From positions 806,001 to 870,000 of the forward strand of contig CP075494.1 of NCBI GenBank assembly GCA_021613535.1: a DNA stretch of 64,000 bases, in the 5' to 3' direction. Below, one piece after another: positions 1 through 12,900 of the stretch (its first letter is position 1; the number at the start of each line of letters is the position of its first letter). This DNA comes from Adineta vaga. Lineage: Eukaryota; Rotifera. The position numbers and the translations under genes were made by a program. The notes beneath the pieces are model-generated. The model worked only from the letters and a program-made list of their open reading frames with translations, was not told the origin of the DNA and ran no database searches.

Positions 1-3000
1 TGTACCATATCGAATTAAATTTGGTGTTATATCTGATGGAGTTATTTGAATATAAGCAACTGAAGATGAAGCAATATTTGTTGCATTAATCATAGTTACA
101 GTTAATTTCATTTCATATAAACCATAAGATAATATTTGTGATGGAATATATAATTCACTAAATGTTGTTATTATATTTGAATCAGATGGAATCTCTTGTA
201 AACAAGATGGATTACATTTTTTGATTCTCCAACGAGTTATCATTGATGATGAACTATTACATTTTAATTCAATATATGAAACTATTGTAAAATCTTCACT
301 ACGACGAAATTGAGTTGGTGATGATATTGTATTAGTATTGGGAATCAATGTTATTGAAGGTGGAAGACATACTATAGAATATGTACTTTTAGTGTTTTAT
401 TTATAAATTTTGAATGATTAAAATAAAACCTTTGTGAAGACGAAATTTGTTTTTTCGGAATCGAAATTTCTTCTACACAAGACAAATTCCTCAAAACAAA
501 GCTTTTTTTTCTAATACTGTCAGTGCTACGATCCCTATAAATGATTTTCTCTATAAACATTCATTGCTAACAAACCTTTTACAAATACCAGTGTTTTTAT
601 ACTAGTAGTAGTTGTTGTCGTTTGAATTGCAGTTGGTACACTTTGATCTGAAATGAATTAAATATTTTAGTGAGAAGTTTTGAAATAGAAAGATTAGTCA
701 ATTCTAAGCAGTGCCATTGGATTGTCAATGAACATAATATCAAAGATTTACTTACTACATGAATTCATTGATAAATGAAATTTCTGAATGCGATTATTGC
801 TGGTATCCGTAACAAATATGTTTCCATTACTATCAAAACTAAGTGTCGTTGGATAATATAACTGATTCGATAAACTTCCCCCACCAGTGCATCCAACGAT
901 ACATCGAAATCCGTTTGGTCCTGATCCAATGATACGATGATTGTTTCGTTCGACGATGAAAAGATATCCATCAGCATCAAGCGCAACTCCAGTTGGACGT
1001 GCAAGTGAAATTGTAACATTTGAAGATGAAGTGCCCGCTGCTGTAATTCCATTGAGTTGTCCCGATCGAAAGAGTTGAATTCGATTGTTGTAAGAATCTG
1101 CTACATATAAGTCGAAATTGATATCCACAAAGATTCCCCAAGGATAATAAAGCATAGATGAACCACTGCCAGCATAACCTATACCAGCAACAGCCGTCAC
1201 AGTGGATGAAATGTCGTATATCCATCTTTTCACAACTTGATGATAACTATACATTGAACAATAGAGAGTATCAGTAAGATCAACAAAAAGACCATAACAT
1301 ATTGAATTAATATACATGACAGGAACACTGGTATTTGTTAACATTGATCGTTTATCTACTCTTGCAGTCGCCCATACATTATCGATGTAAATATCGCCAT
1401 TTGTTGTGACAAAAAGTGAGTATGCATTCATATAGGTTCCATATATTGATTGTGTTGGAGTAATACTTGCATTCGACCATATTCGAATTCGATAACTGGA
1501 TCGATCAGCAACATAAATTGTGTTATTAGTTGAAACAAATATGCCATAAGGATATGTTCCAATTGTATAACTACTAGCAAAAGTGATTGCATTCGCACTC
1601 CATGTTGCATATGGATCAAGTTTCGGTTGATTATATGAAGCACCTAAATACAGTAAAACAATATAACGATAGAATCTCTATAAATCATATTTTGAATTTC
1701 GTTTGTTTGATACTACGTTTTATGATGTTATATCATGAAATATCGATCATAACTACCTGTTTGAATTCGTGGTACTACTACGACAGTTCGCTGGGTCGTT
1801 ATTGTAACTGAAGTATCAGATGGAAATGTGTTTGACAATGTGATCACTAAAAGAATATTTATTTTAATAAATAAATGAAACAGAATTTTCTCTTATCGTT
1901 ATTCATACTTGATGTGGCAGTTGTTTCTGAACGAAACGGAAAATTTTTAGGAAAAGCTCCATGATTATTTTCATTTTAGCGGACTCACCGTATGAATTTA
2001 TTGATAAATGAAATTTCTGAATGCGATTATTGCTGGTATCCGTAACAAATATGTTTCCATTACTATCAAAACTAAGTGTCGTTGGATAATATAACTGATT
2101 CGATAAACTTCCCCCACCAGTGCATCCAACGATACATCGAAATCCGTTTGGTCCTGATCCAATGATACGATGATTGTTTTGTTCGACGATGAAAAGATAT
2201 CCATCAGCATCAAGCGCAACTCCAGTTGGACGTGCAAGTGAAATTGTAACATTTGAAGATGAAGTGCCCGCTACTGTAATTCCAGTCGATTGTCCTGATG
2301 GAAAGAGTTGAATTCGATTGTTGTAAGAATCTGCTACATATAAGTCGACATTGTCATCAACAAAGATTCCCCAAGGATAATAAAGCATAGATAAACCATT
2401 GCCAGCAGAACCTGTGCCAGCAATTACTTGAAACGCATTTGAAATGGTTTTTAATGACTTCGCAACTATTTGATGCTGATTATACATTGAGCAGTAAATA
2501 TTTTCATTAATATCAACGAAAAGATCAAAGCATTTGGAACATAAATATAATACGGGGGTTCTATTGAATGAATATGATGTGAGTTTATCAATTCGTCCCA
2601 TTGAATTGTCATTATCCACATAAATATCACCTGCTGGTGTTGCAAAGAGACTGTATGGAGATGATATATTACTCGAGATATTTCGTATCGGTATTGCATT
2701 TCCTTCGGTCCATATAACAACACGACTATTTGCTTTATTTGCCACATAGACTGTGTTATTCGTACTGATAAAAATATCGTACGGATAGGTTCCAACGGTT
2801 TTACTATCTGCAAAAGTAATTGCAGAAGAATTCCATACTGAATTAGAATAAAACTTCGGTCGATTATATGAAATAGCTAAATGAAAAAAGTAAATATCGT
2901 AGAGGATGTGACTATTTTATCTTTTTGAACAATTGATACACACTCACTTCCACATTCTCAATTTTATTAATTACTTACTCGACACTTGTCCTATAATCAT

Positions 3001-3042
3001 TGCAATAATGATTAATATTTTCCACCTATCAATGAATATCAT
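1..3042 (-). CDS. Secreted double NHL-propeller protein with REJ-like region (3' end outside window)
   Basis: Six exons keep frame across GT..AG introns: 2979-3042, 1989-2876, 1757-1846, 756-1643, 576-647 and about 371 to beyond base 1. Exon 1 encodes a hydrophobic signal-like N-terminus (MIFIDRWKILIIIAMIIG). Exons 2 and 4, each 888 nt, encode near-duplicate NHL beta-propellers with the recurring pattern G-hydrophobic-F/V-D...L-Y-V-A-D-S-x-N-N-R-I-Q. Exons 3 and 5 encode short Thr/Val-rich linkers. The last exon (IELKCNSSS, PSQILSYGLY) resembles the REJ ectodomain of polycystin-like proteins; that assignment is tentative. Internal exon junctions are phase 1, so a propeller exon can be duplicated without a frameshift, and the close similarity of 756-1040 to 1989-2290 indicates recent duplication. 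Likely a cell-surface protein; ligand unknown. Met codons inside the propellers are not starts. Confidence 0.75.
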
Positions 3043-3886
3043 TGTGAATACAATGAAAATATTTTGTTATATCTGATTTGTTCAGTAATAACTTCAAATA
3101 ATAAGAAAATAATTTATTTGATTTCTGAAAACAAGAAAAATCCACTGCAATGAAACTCATAATTGTTTTGTCTTTATATTTCTTCTTCTTCCTAGTTTCC
3201 GTCTCATGACGAATCTTCAGCATCACGGTATAGGAGAACGAGTTCTTTGTTTGTTCTATAATAAGAAAGTTTCTTACAAAAGTTCATTAATGATTTTCCA
3301 CTATTATCTACAAGACGAAAAATAATTTGATTTGTTTGAAGTTGATAAAATCAAATTAAATTCTTGGAAAATCATATATTTGAATATTATTCAATGATTT
3401 TGTTAAACTCATAAAAAAAGGTAAATAATAGCATCGTCAAAACTAAACAAACACATGATTTATATTATAACGATAAATACTAAATATTGACATAAATCGA
3501 ATAGACTTTTTTTTTTGTTCTATTAGTGAACTAGCGGATGTACCAGTTGAAGACAGACTTAATTGAGCTTCTGTATCATCAACATGACTATTCCCACCGT
3601 ACATAAAATGGCATTCACCCTACGATCTGAGAGTTTAGAGGGTACCGTGTGAATCTTCTGCTCTTGCTCTCTACTCATCATCACTTCTGTCACACACGTC
3701 TGTCCCACAGCAAAACACGTAAGACGTAGATGCTGACGAACGTATCTCATACTTAGAAATGTGTAGCGAATGAATAAAATCGCAGTTTAGTAAAGACTGA
3801 GTGAATCGTCATCCGACGCAAGCAGTCATATGGATCTGCCTGTACTTGCCAGTGAATCACGTGAAATTGCATGGCGAGTTAGTCGC
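3043..3886. other. Intergenic stretch, no supported gene
   Basis: AT-rich. A 63-codon open frame at 3559-3750 (-) has no recognisable motif or flanking splice structure, and I do not call it. No repeat was recognised apart from the inverted-repeat element starting at 3887. Confidence 0.5.
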
Positions 3887-3990
3887 GCTACCCATGTAAA
3901 AATAAACGGTAAAAAGTCAGATTTTATTGGTTTTCTCGAAAAAGTCGATTTTAATCATATTCTCCATTAGTTTTTTTCTACATGGGTAGC
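3887..3990. repeat. Short inverted-repeat (MITE-like) element, GCTACCC ends
   Basis: Starts GCTACCCATGTAAAAA and ends with the near-perfect inverse TTTTTTCTACATGGGTAGC. The 104 bp carry no coding capacity. The first seven bases match the left end of the element at 21212-21427, suggesting related termini. No target duplication is obvious. Confidence 0.65.
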
Positions 3991-4319
3991 CATCAAAGAA
4001 ATGCAGTATCCACCACCGTGCTGATAGTTCACCTAATTTTCACTATCGCCTATTTCCGTTGGTGGTGCTATTTCACTCTCGATCTTCTTCTTGACCTAGA
4101 GAAGGTTCACGGAAAGTTTGGTGATGTTAGTTATAGCAGGAGCATTTGGGTCAGATTTCAACCACCAACCCTCAAGACATGTTATGATAACTAAACTATG
4201 ATAATTTGTCCTTTTATTTTTCGATAACCAGAATAACTGTAAATGATACTTAAATCATAGAATTGTTATAGTGTTTTACAATGTTTAGAATATTAGTCTG
4301 AGAATTGACACACCAAAGT

Positions 4320-6088
4320 TTATTGTACGGTGACGGGTGATAGAGGATTGACATTGGAGATTGTCTCGTTTGAATGTGCAAGTATGGTTTTTGTTTGATA
4401 ACCTTGCCAGACTAAATCGGCAAGCTTCGCGATGTATTTTGGCACAAGATCTGATGGTACAAGATTTGGTGGCAGAAGAAGAGGATATTCATTGACCTTT
4501 TCCATAACGTATTCGTTCAGATCTCTGGTGAGTCGACCCAACAGATCTTTCTCATGATCAAATATGTTGCCTCTCATTATACAGTCATAATCCTGAGCCC
4601 AGGTGGTGAACTTCATCGGTTCTGCACAGAAGATATAAACGACTGGTTCCATCGATGGTGATATTATTTGTTCAATATCAGGAACAATTTCTTGAGCAAG
4701 ACTACCTTGTATAATACAGAATACTTTTCGATTTTTCACGTTAGATAAAGATTCGTGACAACTCTTCACAGTATCCATTGCTTTGAAACTATTAGTAAGT
4801 CGGCGAAATTCCATTTTGAGATCTCTACAGTTCTCGTCGAGACCAATGTGTTTGTCGAGCCAGAGTATCATCATGCCACATTGGTCGAAGACGTCGATTG
4901 GAAAAATAGGCTGTTCAGAAAAAAAAGACTTTATAACAAATAAAAGAGGTTCATTCTGATTTAAGAATGATTCAAGCTTTAAGGGCAATAGCATCTGAAG
5001 GAACGGGAAATTGTCTACATTCCATTGTTTATCATAAACGAAGAACACCCGACGAAGTGATCTATATGGGTGGGTGTGGGCATTGCTGCCTGCTATTTAT
5101 CACTATAACTACACTCACATCTATACAATTTTACTACTGAGGTTGTATTATATCCACTTACCACTGGTTGTTCAGTAAAACCATTTGGTACAGGAATATC
5201 TATGGCAAGTATTTCTTTCTGTTCACAAATCTCAGTACTTTCATCTATAAAGTTGTTTTTTGTATCGAATCTGTCGGAATCTTTTACTGCTCGTTTACAA
5301 TAGGCAAGAAAGAGTTTGTTGTAATGTTTCACTTCATTCTCATCTGAAAAACAATTTTTGTCTATGCATGTCGTTGTTTCAATAAAATTTTGCAGGGAAC
5401 GCTTGGACTCAATAGTGTCTCGAGCATAACGGTGCAATTCATTTTCGTAAGCATCAATGCAATCTGGATCGTCTCTATAGCTTAAGTAAAGAAGCGCTTC
5501 ATCCAGTGAGAAACCATATTTGTCGGCTATTATGGAGAGATCCTTTCTAAACTGTAAATTTGATAAGTGCTGATGTAATCGGTCATATGGCTCGTAATTG
5601 TTCGCATTTTGGACACTTTGTTTACTTTCTAAATGGCGAACATCGTCGTACATAGTATTGAGTAGTTCACTAATAAAACGATGTTTGACGATCAATGATG
5701 GTGTTTTTCTAATGTCGGATAACTTCTCTTTCACAAGAGTCACAATCTTGTTTCCGTATTCTGCCTGAACTGGATCGATAAGACTGATAAATACAGCAGT
5801 CAAGCCAGTGACAAGAAAGCTCAAAGAAATCGGTTTTTGGCCATTGAGTATTTTGGCCAAAACTTCGAGTTGACGATGAAGACGACTTACTGATCGAATT
5901 TCATCAATAGATTTCTGCCGTATTACTTCAAGTTTAGACACCTGCTTGCCAAGTTTATCAGTATCCTCTCCCTTATTACAAGATTTTAGATGTGTGAATA
6001 TTTCATGCAGAGTTGTGTCGTCGGAAAAAATATGTGCATCGATCAGATACTGAACAATAGCTTGAATACGTTCGACGACTGAGTCCAT
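4320..6088 (-). CDS. Cytosolic protein with bdelloid ART-associated N-terminal-type module; catalytic part absent
   Basis: Two exons, 5127-6088 and 4320-5061, joined across a 65-bp GTATAG..TATAG intron (5062-5126), give about 567 aa with continuous frame (...VVKL-SLRRVFFVYDK...). The first 320 residues are helical, without signal peptide or recognised domain. The second half (RRVFFVYD, then I-L-W-L-D, then IIQGSLAQEIVPDIEQI and VVYIFCAEPMKFTTWAQDY) resembles a Rossmann-like module I recall preceding TPR/ART domains in bdelloid ADP-ribosyltransferase-like proteins. No ART R-S-E motif follows. The intron carries a single TGTGGG-type arm (about 5067-5080). It is divergent from the gene at 6614. 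Function unknown. Confidence 0.6.
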
Positions 6089-6613
6089 CGTTCAATTGAT
6101 TATCTAGAAAAAACGATAAATCGCTCCTTAGTTTGATGATATATATATATAACAGATCTCAAAAAGTATGAAACGTAAAATATTGCGAGGTTTACATGGA
6201 TATAGTCAACATTTCAGAAAAAAGATATCTTATGAAAGAAATTCGGTCTTTTAAAAATGCATTCTCATCAAACAACGCAGAAGGGGGATCATTTCTTTTA
6301 CTTCGTATTATATATGTATGTTGCAAGACGATAGAATAGAGGCATGATTACGGTCGTTTCTAAATCAACAAAAGCTACTTTTAGATGCTCACCATCGTTA
6401 AAAAGTGTGCCGGTGAATAATCTGGTGAAAAGAAAAGAAAACAATTCATCAAGGTTGCAGCTAATGCAAAAGAGTCGACTGAGTGAGAAACAAAAAGCAC
6501 AACGAGATTGCTTTGTGAAGAGAAGAACACTCTCATATTTTTAAAAAACACATAAAGTATTCTTTCTTTTATCATTACTACGAAAGTTCTTTAGCTGTTG
6601 CCGCTTCTCAACT
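6089..6613. promoter_or_regulatory. Shared upstream region of two divergent genes; possible extra exon
   Basis: Separates the start of the minus-strand gene (6088) from the plus-strand gene. An open frame at 6344-6544 (+, basic, LSEKQKAQRDCF) could be an upstream exon of the right-hand gene. A GTGAAG donor near 6517 and an AG before TTCTTTAGC near 6590 would join it in frame to ATG 6614. No TATA element stands out beyond general AT-richness. Confidence 0.35.
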
Positions 6614-8101
6614 ATGCTGGACGCTAATATCGTTTCTGATGCCTTTCGTATTACAGAAGAACTCTCTTTGCATGCTACAGATATTGTTGTGGAACATTCA
6701 CGGAATTCATCAATGAATTCGCGTGAGATATCCTTTCTCACGTCATTGGAATTGGGCGACTGCCAAGATGAAGAAGAGTTAACCTTGACAATCAATTTTT
6801 ATATTTTATGCTTTCCGGAAGAAACTGTTGATGCATTTTGCAAGCTGTTTTTGAAAATGTTTCCGATTGTCTATGATTCTCTTAAAAAATTTGAACAAAA
6901 GCATTTAAAAACAAATCTATTCAGTGAATTACTCGAAATACCAGTGGACAACGTACATGGATTTCTTCACGAAAACAAATGGAGTCCTAGACGACACTAC
7001 ACCGCCTCTATGCTGAAAATATTGTTTGAACGTACTGAACCATCCTACCATGATATAACAGCCAAGGAAGAGATGTACCTAATGCAACAATTCAAGATTT
7101 CAGAACCTAATGAATGGAGTGCAAGGGAGAAGTATGAAAGTAGAAGCAAAGTTCGATCGCAACTCTTTGCATTGTTCCGCGTCTTTCGTGACGTAGGTGA
7201 ACGATATGGTTTTACTGATACAAAAGTGTTCATTAAATATTTACTTGATAAAAAGGAACGAAATAAGAAAGTTCATTTGACAGAAGCGTTTCGTAGTGTC
7301 TGGAGAACTACAGACAGTGGGACAAGCATAGTTGGCAGTTTCGATTCATTTCTAAAGGATGTAATAAGCCTACCTATTGAGATCTGTCCCGATCATCTCT
7401 TATTTACTAAATCTTTCAAACATCGTTGCATGTCACAAGCCGACGACTGGTAATACTTAATAGAAAAACAACCTTAGTTTTTAGATTTTCTATGAGTTAT
7501 TTTCGAAATAGGTTCAAAGCAAATGACGATGTATTAGTAAATATGAGTGCAGTTGGCAACAGTATTACGACTACGCAATCAAACACAGAAGTGAGTTTAC
7601 CGACTGATTTGAATATTTCCAATGTAGCTCAGATATTTTCCCGGTTAGAAAAGATGAAGTGTGTTAATGTAAGTATGGGTTTGAGTTAATGGATATAAAT
7701 GTTTCTTGGCTATAGTAGCATGAAAGTCACAGTCACTCACTTATCCACAACCACATTCGCCTAAGAAAAATATGTTTAATAGTCTCAAAATAATCTCCTA
7801 CTTATGTTATCAGCTCTATAATCAATATCAGGTAAACTTTACGTTGGAATATGACGAACTTAGCTGAGAAAGTCTTTTAGAACTAACTATTGTTAATTCT
7901 TTTGATAAATCAATGCTAATATATTTCAACATCGTTCTTTCTCTATTATAGGATGCCATGGTAGAAGCAAAATTTCTGCGAAAATATCCGAGCACATTCC
8001 AGCCGGACACTTATATAGTTCGACCAAAAAACCAGACAGTAACAAATAAAACAGGCAAAGCGAACATTCACCGACCTCGAAGTCCGCATTCGCCACATTA
8101 G
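6614..8101 (+). CDS. Uncharacterised intracellular protein, three exons
   Basis: Exons 6614-7449, 7497-7668 and 7952-8101 join in frame across introns of 47 and 283 bp. The long second intron holds a degenerate ACACCC-rich stretch (about 7718-7765). Predicted length is 385 aa from the first clear ATG. It has no signal peptide or TM segment. The middle is rich in charged helices (EKYESRSKVRSQLFALF, FRDVGERYGF) and the C-terminus is a basic, Pro/His-rich tail ending PRSPHSPH. No family recognised. It lies head-to-head with the 4320-6088 gene. The start may lie further upstream. Confidence 0.55.
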
Positions 8102-8306
8102 AACTCACATTATACTGTGTGTTTTTGTTTATTGCTTTTACTCCTTTTTCGTAAGAACATTTTAGGCCTCCTTTAGATGAGTAATGAAATAAATTGATGA
8201 TATAAGAGCGGTTCGTTCAAACGGATAACTTTTGTTGAGAGAGCTCTTAGTGATTAGAGACCAGTGCTCGATGGTGATCGAATATGAAGCGATATACATA
8301 TACGTC

Positions 8307-8389
8307 GAGGGTGTGGGTGTGGGTGTGGATGAGTAAGTCAGTGTTTCTATCCATTCACACCCATATACACTCACACACACCCACGCCCT
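8307..8389. repeat. TGTGGG-type palindromic element, copy 1
   Basis: Left arm GAGGGTGTGGGTGTGGGTG, right arm rich in ACACCC ending near ACGCCCTTAAGATGG. It directly abuts the truncated 5' edge of the NHL fragment that follows. Confidence 0.75.
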
Positions 8390-8392
8390 TAA

Positions 8393-8611
8393 GATGGCAC
8401 GGCCTATGTGGCAGACATGGATAATCATCGAATAATGTGCTGGTGTCCGGGAGATAGATGTGGAAGCATTGTTCTTGGAGGAAACGGTCAAGGAAAACAA
8501 GCGAATCAGCTTAATAAGCCAATAGGTTTATCGTTCGATCGATGGGGAAATCTCTACGTGGTCGACTCTGAAAATCATCGGGTGCAACAGTTCCAGCTTC
8601 AAAATTCGTAG
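8393..8611 (+). pseudogene. 3' fragment of an NHL-propeller gene
   Basis: About 1.5 propeller blades remain open: DGTAYVADMDNHRI, then GGNGQGKQANQLNKPIGLSF, NLYVVDSENHRVQQFQL and a stop. The blade pattern is the family consensus, but homology stops abruptly at the edge of the TGTGGG element. The region upstream of the element (8102-8306) shows no NHL coding, so the 5' part is missing. The fragment probably arose when the element or a rearrangement cut the gene. Confidence 0.65.
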
Positions 8612-9196
8612 AAATGAATTAGTCTTTTCGGTTTTCCTTCGAGAAGAACAAATAAATTACGAGAGAAAGTCCAGAATAGAAGTCAAATATTGCTTGGAGA
8701 TAATGACTCGTTATGGCTCTTAGTCGTGCGAGTGCGTACTTAGGGGTATCCAAAAGTAATATCGTCCCTATTCTATTTCCTTATTAAATGGTCGCAACAA
8801 AATTCTTTTTTTACAGAAAGATAGAGAAAATGAAACTGCATTTTTCTAGACCATTTCATCATATTCAACTAAGTATCATAGGAACGAAATTTCGAGCATA
8901 AGTATCTTCGTACGAAACTTAACTTTTGTATTATGTGGTAGTTTCGTCGTTCCTGTGCAATTTTCGCTCATTCTTTGTTTTTTTACTTTTTTTCGTCTGG
9001 TCCGCCGCTTAGACGTCCATCACAGAGTATCCGTCTCGTATAGACATAACTTATTTGTATACTTCTGGCGAAGGCAAAAAGACAAAAGTCGACTTCAAGT
9101 TGAATACCTTATCTGTTTCTGATGAGTAAGGAAAACATTCGGTTTTACATAAAAATGCGCACCGCGCTTAATATCGAGTCACAAATGATTTATGAA
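8612..9196. other. Intergenic, no gene seen
   Basis: AT-rich without a supported reading frame. A weak inverted pair (GGAACGA near 8880, TCGTTCC near 8950) may be remnant repeat sequence. Confidence 0.4.
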
Positions 9197-9246
9197 GAGG
9201 GTGGGTGTGATTGTAAGATAGATGAAGTACCCACACCCACACCCTC
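9197..9246. repeat. TGTGGG-type palindromic element, copy 2
   Basis: GAGGGTGGGTGTGA arm, short core AAGATAGATGAAGTA, then CCCACACCCACACCCTC arm; 50 bp. The core is shared with the inverted copy at 23338-23420. Confidence 0.75.
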
Positions 9247-9319
9247 CTGAAAGAAATATAACTTTTATATGTTCGATTTTGAATGTGTATACGTTGTCTT
9301 TATTTAAGACAGAGGGGAG

Positions 9320-9391
9320 AATCGGATAGTTTAATTGGTAGAATAGCCGACCGGTTATCGGAAGATGTAGGTTCGAGTCCTGCTCTGTTTC
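9320..9391 (+). tRNA. tRNA-like sequence, probable pseudogene; anticodon uncertain
   Basis: A 72-nt cloverleaf can be drawn. The acceptor arm pairs 6 of 7. The D arm has an A-box-like TAGTTTAATTGGTAGAAT. The anticodon stem pairs 4 of 5 around loop CCGGTTA. The T arm is good (GTAGG-TTCGAGT-CCTGC). Loop position 33 is C rather than the universal U, and the read-out anticodon would be GGT, which argues against a working tRNA. AGACAGA at 9307-9313 also pairs with the 3' acceptor strand TCTGTTT, so the 5' end may have been altered. Confidence 0.45.
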
Positions 9392-9950
9392 TATAATCCT
9401 TCTTCAATAGGTTACTCGTACTTATTGACGCGTATTTGTGGATACATTCTAATCAAACTTTAAAAGAGTTTCATCGTGGACAAGTCTTAAAGATCAATAA
9501 TTAGAAGTCTTTCTACTTTTATTTCAAACACAACCACACCCACACCCACCCACACCCAGCTTTTTCGCAGGAGTTCGTAAATACTGTTGTACAAAATATC
9601 GTAACAGAAAAATAGAATACATCTGGCGGGCCAGTTGTGACGGCGATTTAATATGAAAAAATATTCATGCTCACATCCACCCAACCACCATCACACACTC
9701 ACACTCTAAGCTGTGAGTTCTGGTAACAAGAAAAGAAAGAAATGTAAAATATCGCTGTATAAAAATATCTTTTATCTTGTAAAAGAATCTCATTATACAT
9801 CGCAAAAGGTAGAATGATAAATATAGATAAGAAAGTATAGCACGAAAGAGATTTCTACGTCATTTTTAATGTATATATAGTAGACTTTTATTCAGTAACG
9901 ACTAACAAAGTCTTCTTCACAAGTATTGCTACTATTCCAGTATTAAAAAA
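9392..9950. repeat. Gene-free stretch with two C-rich ACACCC arms
   Basis: Single-orientation arms lie at about 9528-9558 (ACCACACCCACACCCACCCA) and 9671-9706 (degenerate). Neither has a nearby G-rich partner. No coding was seen up to the ATG at 9951. Confidence 0.5.
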
Positions 9951-12900
9951 ATGGCCACCAATGAAGTAGTCATTAAACACAAACCTTTACCGGAAGTATC
10001 AGTAGTCACTAACCCAACGTGGAGTGCAAGTAGCGTAACAGTAGCAGGAAATAAAAAACAAGGAATATCTGACATTCAATTAAATATGCCACAAGGAATA
10101 TGCGTCGATCAACATGGTGGAGTTTGTTTCAGAACTGTGTTGAATAGAAAATAAGAATACGGTAGAGCATCATGTTAGCAGCACATCATATTTGAATGGA
10201 CAATTAATCTGTATGTAGCGGATCGTGACAATCATCGTATACAAAGATTCGAACCCGATTCAGTCATAGGAGAAACAATTGCAGGCGAGAACAATGGATT
10301 CGGATTGGCTTCAAACCATCTATATCATCCAGCCGATATATTTGTTGATTCCGCGGGCAATTTATTTGTAGCTGATCAAAGTAACAATCGAATACAGAAA
10401 TTTTCAAGGAACAGTAAACAAGGTATAACAGTTGCTAAATGTACAAGCCCCAGGGCGATTTTTGTTACTAAACATGGTGATCTGTACGTATCTGAGTTTG
10501 ATAAAGTTATGAAATATTCATTATCAAATTCGACACTGGAGACAGTTGTTGCCGAGAATCTTGAAGATGCCAGAGGCATCTTTGTTGTAGAAGGCAAATT
10601 GGATAATGATTCTTTATATGTAGCAGATCGAGCTCATCATTGTATTCAAAAGTTTGTTCTTGGCTCAAATATGAAAGGAGTAATTGTAGCTGGTGTCAAA
10701 GGCGAACAAGGGTTAGATGCGAATTATTTAAATTTCCCAAACGATGTCATATTGGATTCATTTGGCAATCTCTACATCGCAGATCATGGTAATCATCGTA
10801 TTCAACGAGTGAATGTACAAGATGGAACGACAGAAACAATAGCTGGAGTAACTGGTCGAAAAAGTAAAAGCGATCACCATCTCGCCTATCCAAAGAGTCT
10901 TGCATTTGATTCAAAATTAAATCTATACGTTAGTGATACGTACAATCGTGTACAGAAATTTGCTATCGAAGGTGAGTATGTTAGTTATTAATTTGATAGT
11001 GTAAGAAGAAAGTTTTAAACTGATCAACTTTCTGTGTTTTTCTATTAGTGATTACTACTAGTGATGAAATAATTAACAATAAACCTATTGAAGATATATC
11101 TTTATACACGATGCAATTGAAATCTGTTTCTTATGAATCATCCCTGTGGCCTGATCTATTTAATCGATTGACAACTTCAGAAATTGAAGAGAATGAAAAA
11201 CCTAAAATGGTCACTGTTATTCATCCTGATGGTAAATCAATAAATTATCTATGGAAAAAAACCCAAATCTATGAACAATTTCGAAAACTCTTCAACGAGA
11301 AAAGGTATTCGTTTGAAAAATTCATTCCAGTTGATAAACATCAAATTGGTCTTGATCTAACTAACAACAATCAATCTCTACTTCATCCATTTTTGTTAGA
11401 ATATTCTATTCTGGAAAAAACATCTTTGATACAAATCAAAATTAAATATGAAGAAAAAATCAATGATTATTTCACAACATTAGAATGTCCATTCATCAAC
11501 ATTTTTGATCGATGTTTGAATTATTCGAATTTGAATTTAATTTCGAATGAAGACAAAGTCTTTTGTTTCTTTGATGAAAATAGACGATGGATTTATGATG
11601 GAACTGTTGAAGAACAGAAGAAAAAAGAAATTTATATTACTCTCACTGAAATCGATCGATCGACTTCAATAAATGAAATTTGCTATCGAACTGAACAAAA
11701 CAAACAAAACAATTTCAATATTGATTCTCAAATGAATTTAATCGTTTTAGATGAAGAGAAAAAGGTTTTATTTCATCCAGATACAACATGGAAAAATTTA
11801 GATAAATGGTTTCGACAACAATCTATGGGAAAAAATCTTAAAAAAGATCTTTTCAGTTATTATCTTAAAGAGAAAAGAATTGTTGTCAGTGAAAATGAAC
11901 TCATTTTTTCATCTCACGAATTAATAACAATTGATGTGATTAATCAAGATTCAACAATGAATGTAAAGATCTCTTATGAAGATCAATCGAAAGAAATTTG
12001 TGTCTTAAAAGGGATGAAAGTCAATCAATTATTGAACAATGAATATTTGTTATTACAGTTAAATTTAAATGGAACTTCTTTCCAAGATTATGTTTTAGCT
12101 TTTGGAGAAAATAATCATCAAATAATCAGTAAAGAAGATACACACAAATCGATCAGTGAATTTTTTGTTGATGATGAACATATCGTGGAATTTCGTATCG
12201 GTATTCTCATTCAAATTTTCACTTCAAATCATGAAGAAAAACCTCAAGAAATTCCTTTATTTACCAGAAAAATATCAATCGAAGAATTATTTCAAATTTG
12301 CAAAGGATCCGAACGTCGCTTCAAACATATAGCGTCATATAAGACGAAGAAAATCCTCGCCATTTGTCAGTTATTAACTGATATAGATGAAACAAGATTT
12401 CTATTGTTAGAAGAGGATCAAATATGTTCGATTCAGATCCAAAGATCGCCTGATAATCAATTGATTAAAATCGATGACTATTCAACGATAACACAAGATT
12501 TTGCATCTGTTGCTACTATCGCAGATATCTATAAAGTCAATCAAACAGCTATTCAAAATGAATTTCTTTTATTTGAAAATGATTTTCTTCTATCGATGGA
12601 GACTTCCTTGTCAGTACTGAAGTCAACATCGACAATTCAATTCAATGTGAAGAATGAAAAATTACCTATTCATATTTATGTTGAGAATAGTGTCAATAAG
12701 CAAACTATTGATTATTACAGTTCGTTGACGATATCGATCCATCGTTTGTGTTTCGTAGCCTGTCAATTAATGCTTTTGAATCCAATCTTTTATCAATTGA
12801 TGCATGATGAAAAGAAATTAAGTGATGGCGAAATGTGTTTGAAAAATCTTGAAGCGATTTCAAATGAAGTGAAATTTAAATTGATTTGTATAGCTTCAAT

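Noticed and set aside
372-560. Minus-strand 62-codon frame
   Set aside because: Lies inside the intron between the linker exon (576-647) and the REJ-like exon; no homology.
3559-3750. 63-codon minus-strand frame
   Set aside because: No domain, no splice partner, ordinary chance length.
3982-4194. 70-codon plus-strand frame
   Set aside because: Starts inside the MITE terminal repeat and has no family features.
8281-8400. Possible true telomere end or long telomeric array
   Set aside because: Only a few TGTGGG units occur per copy and unique genes lie on both sides, so the window is internal.
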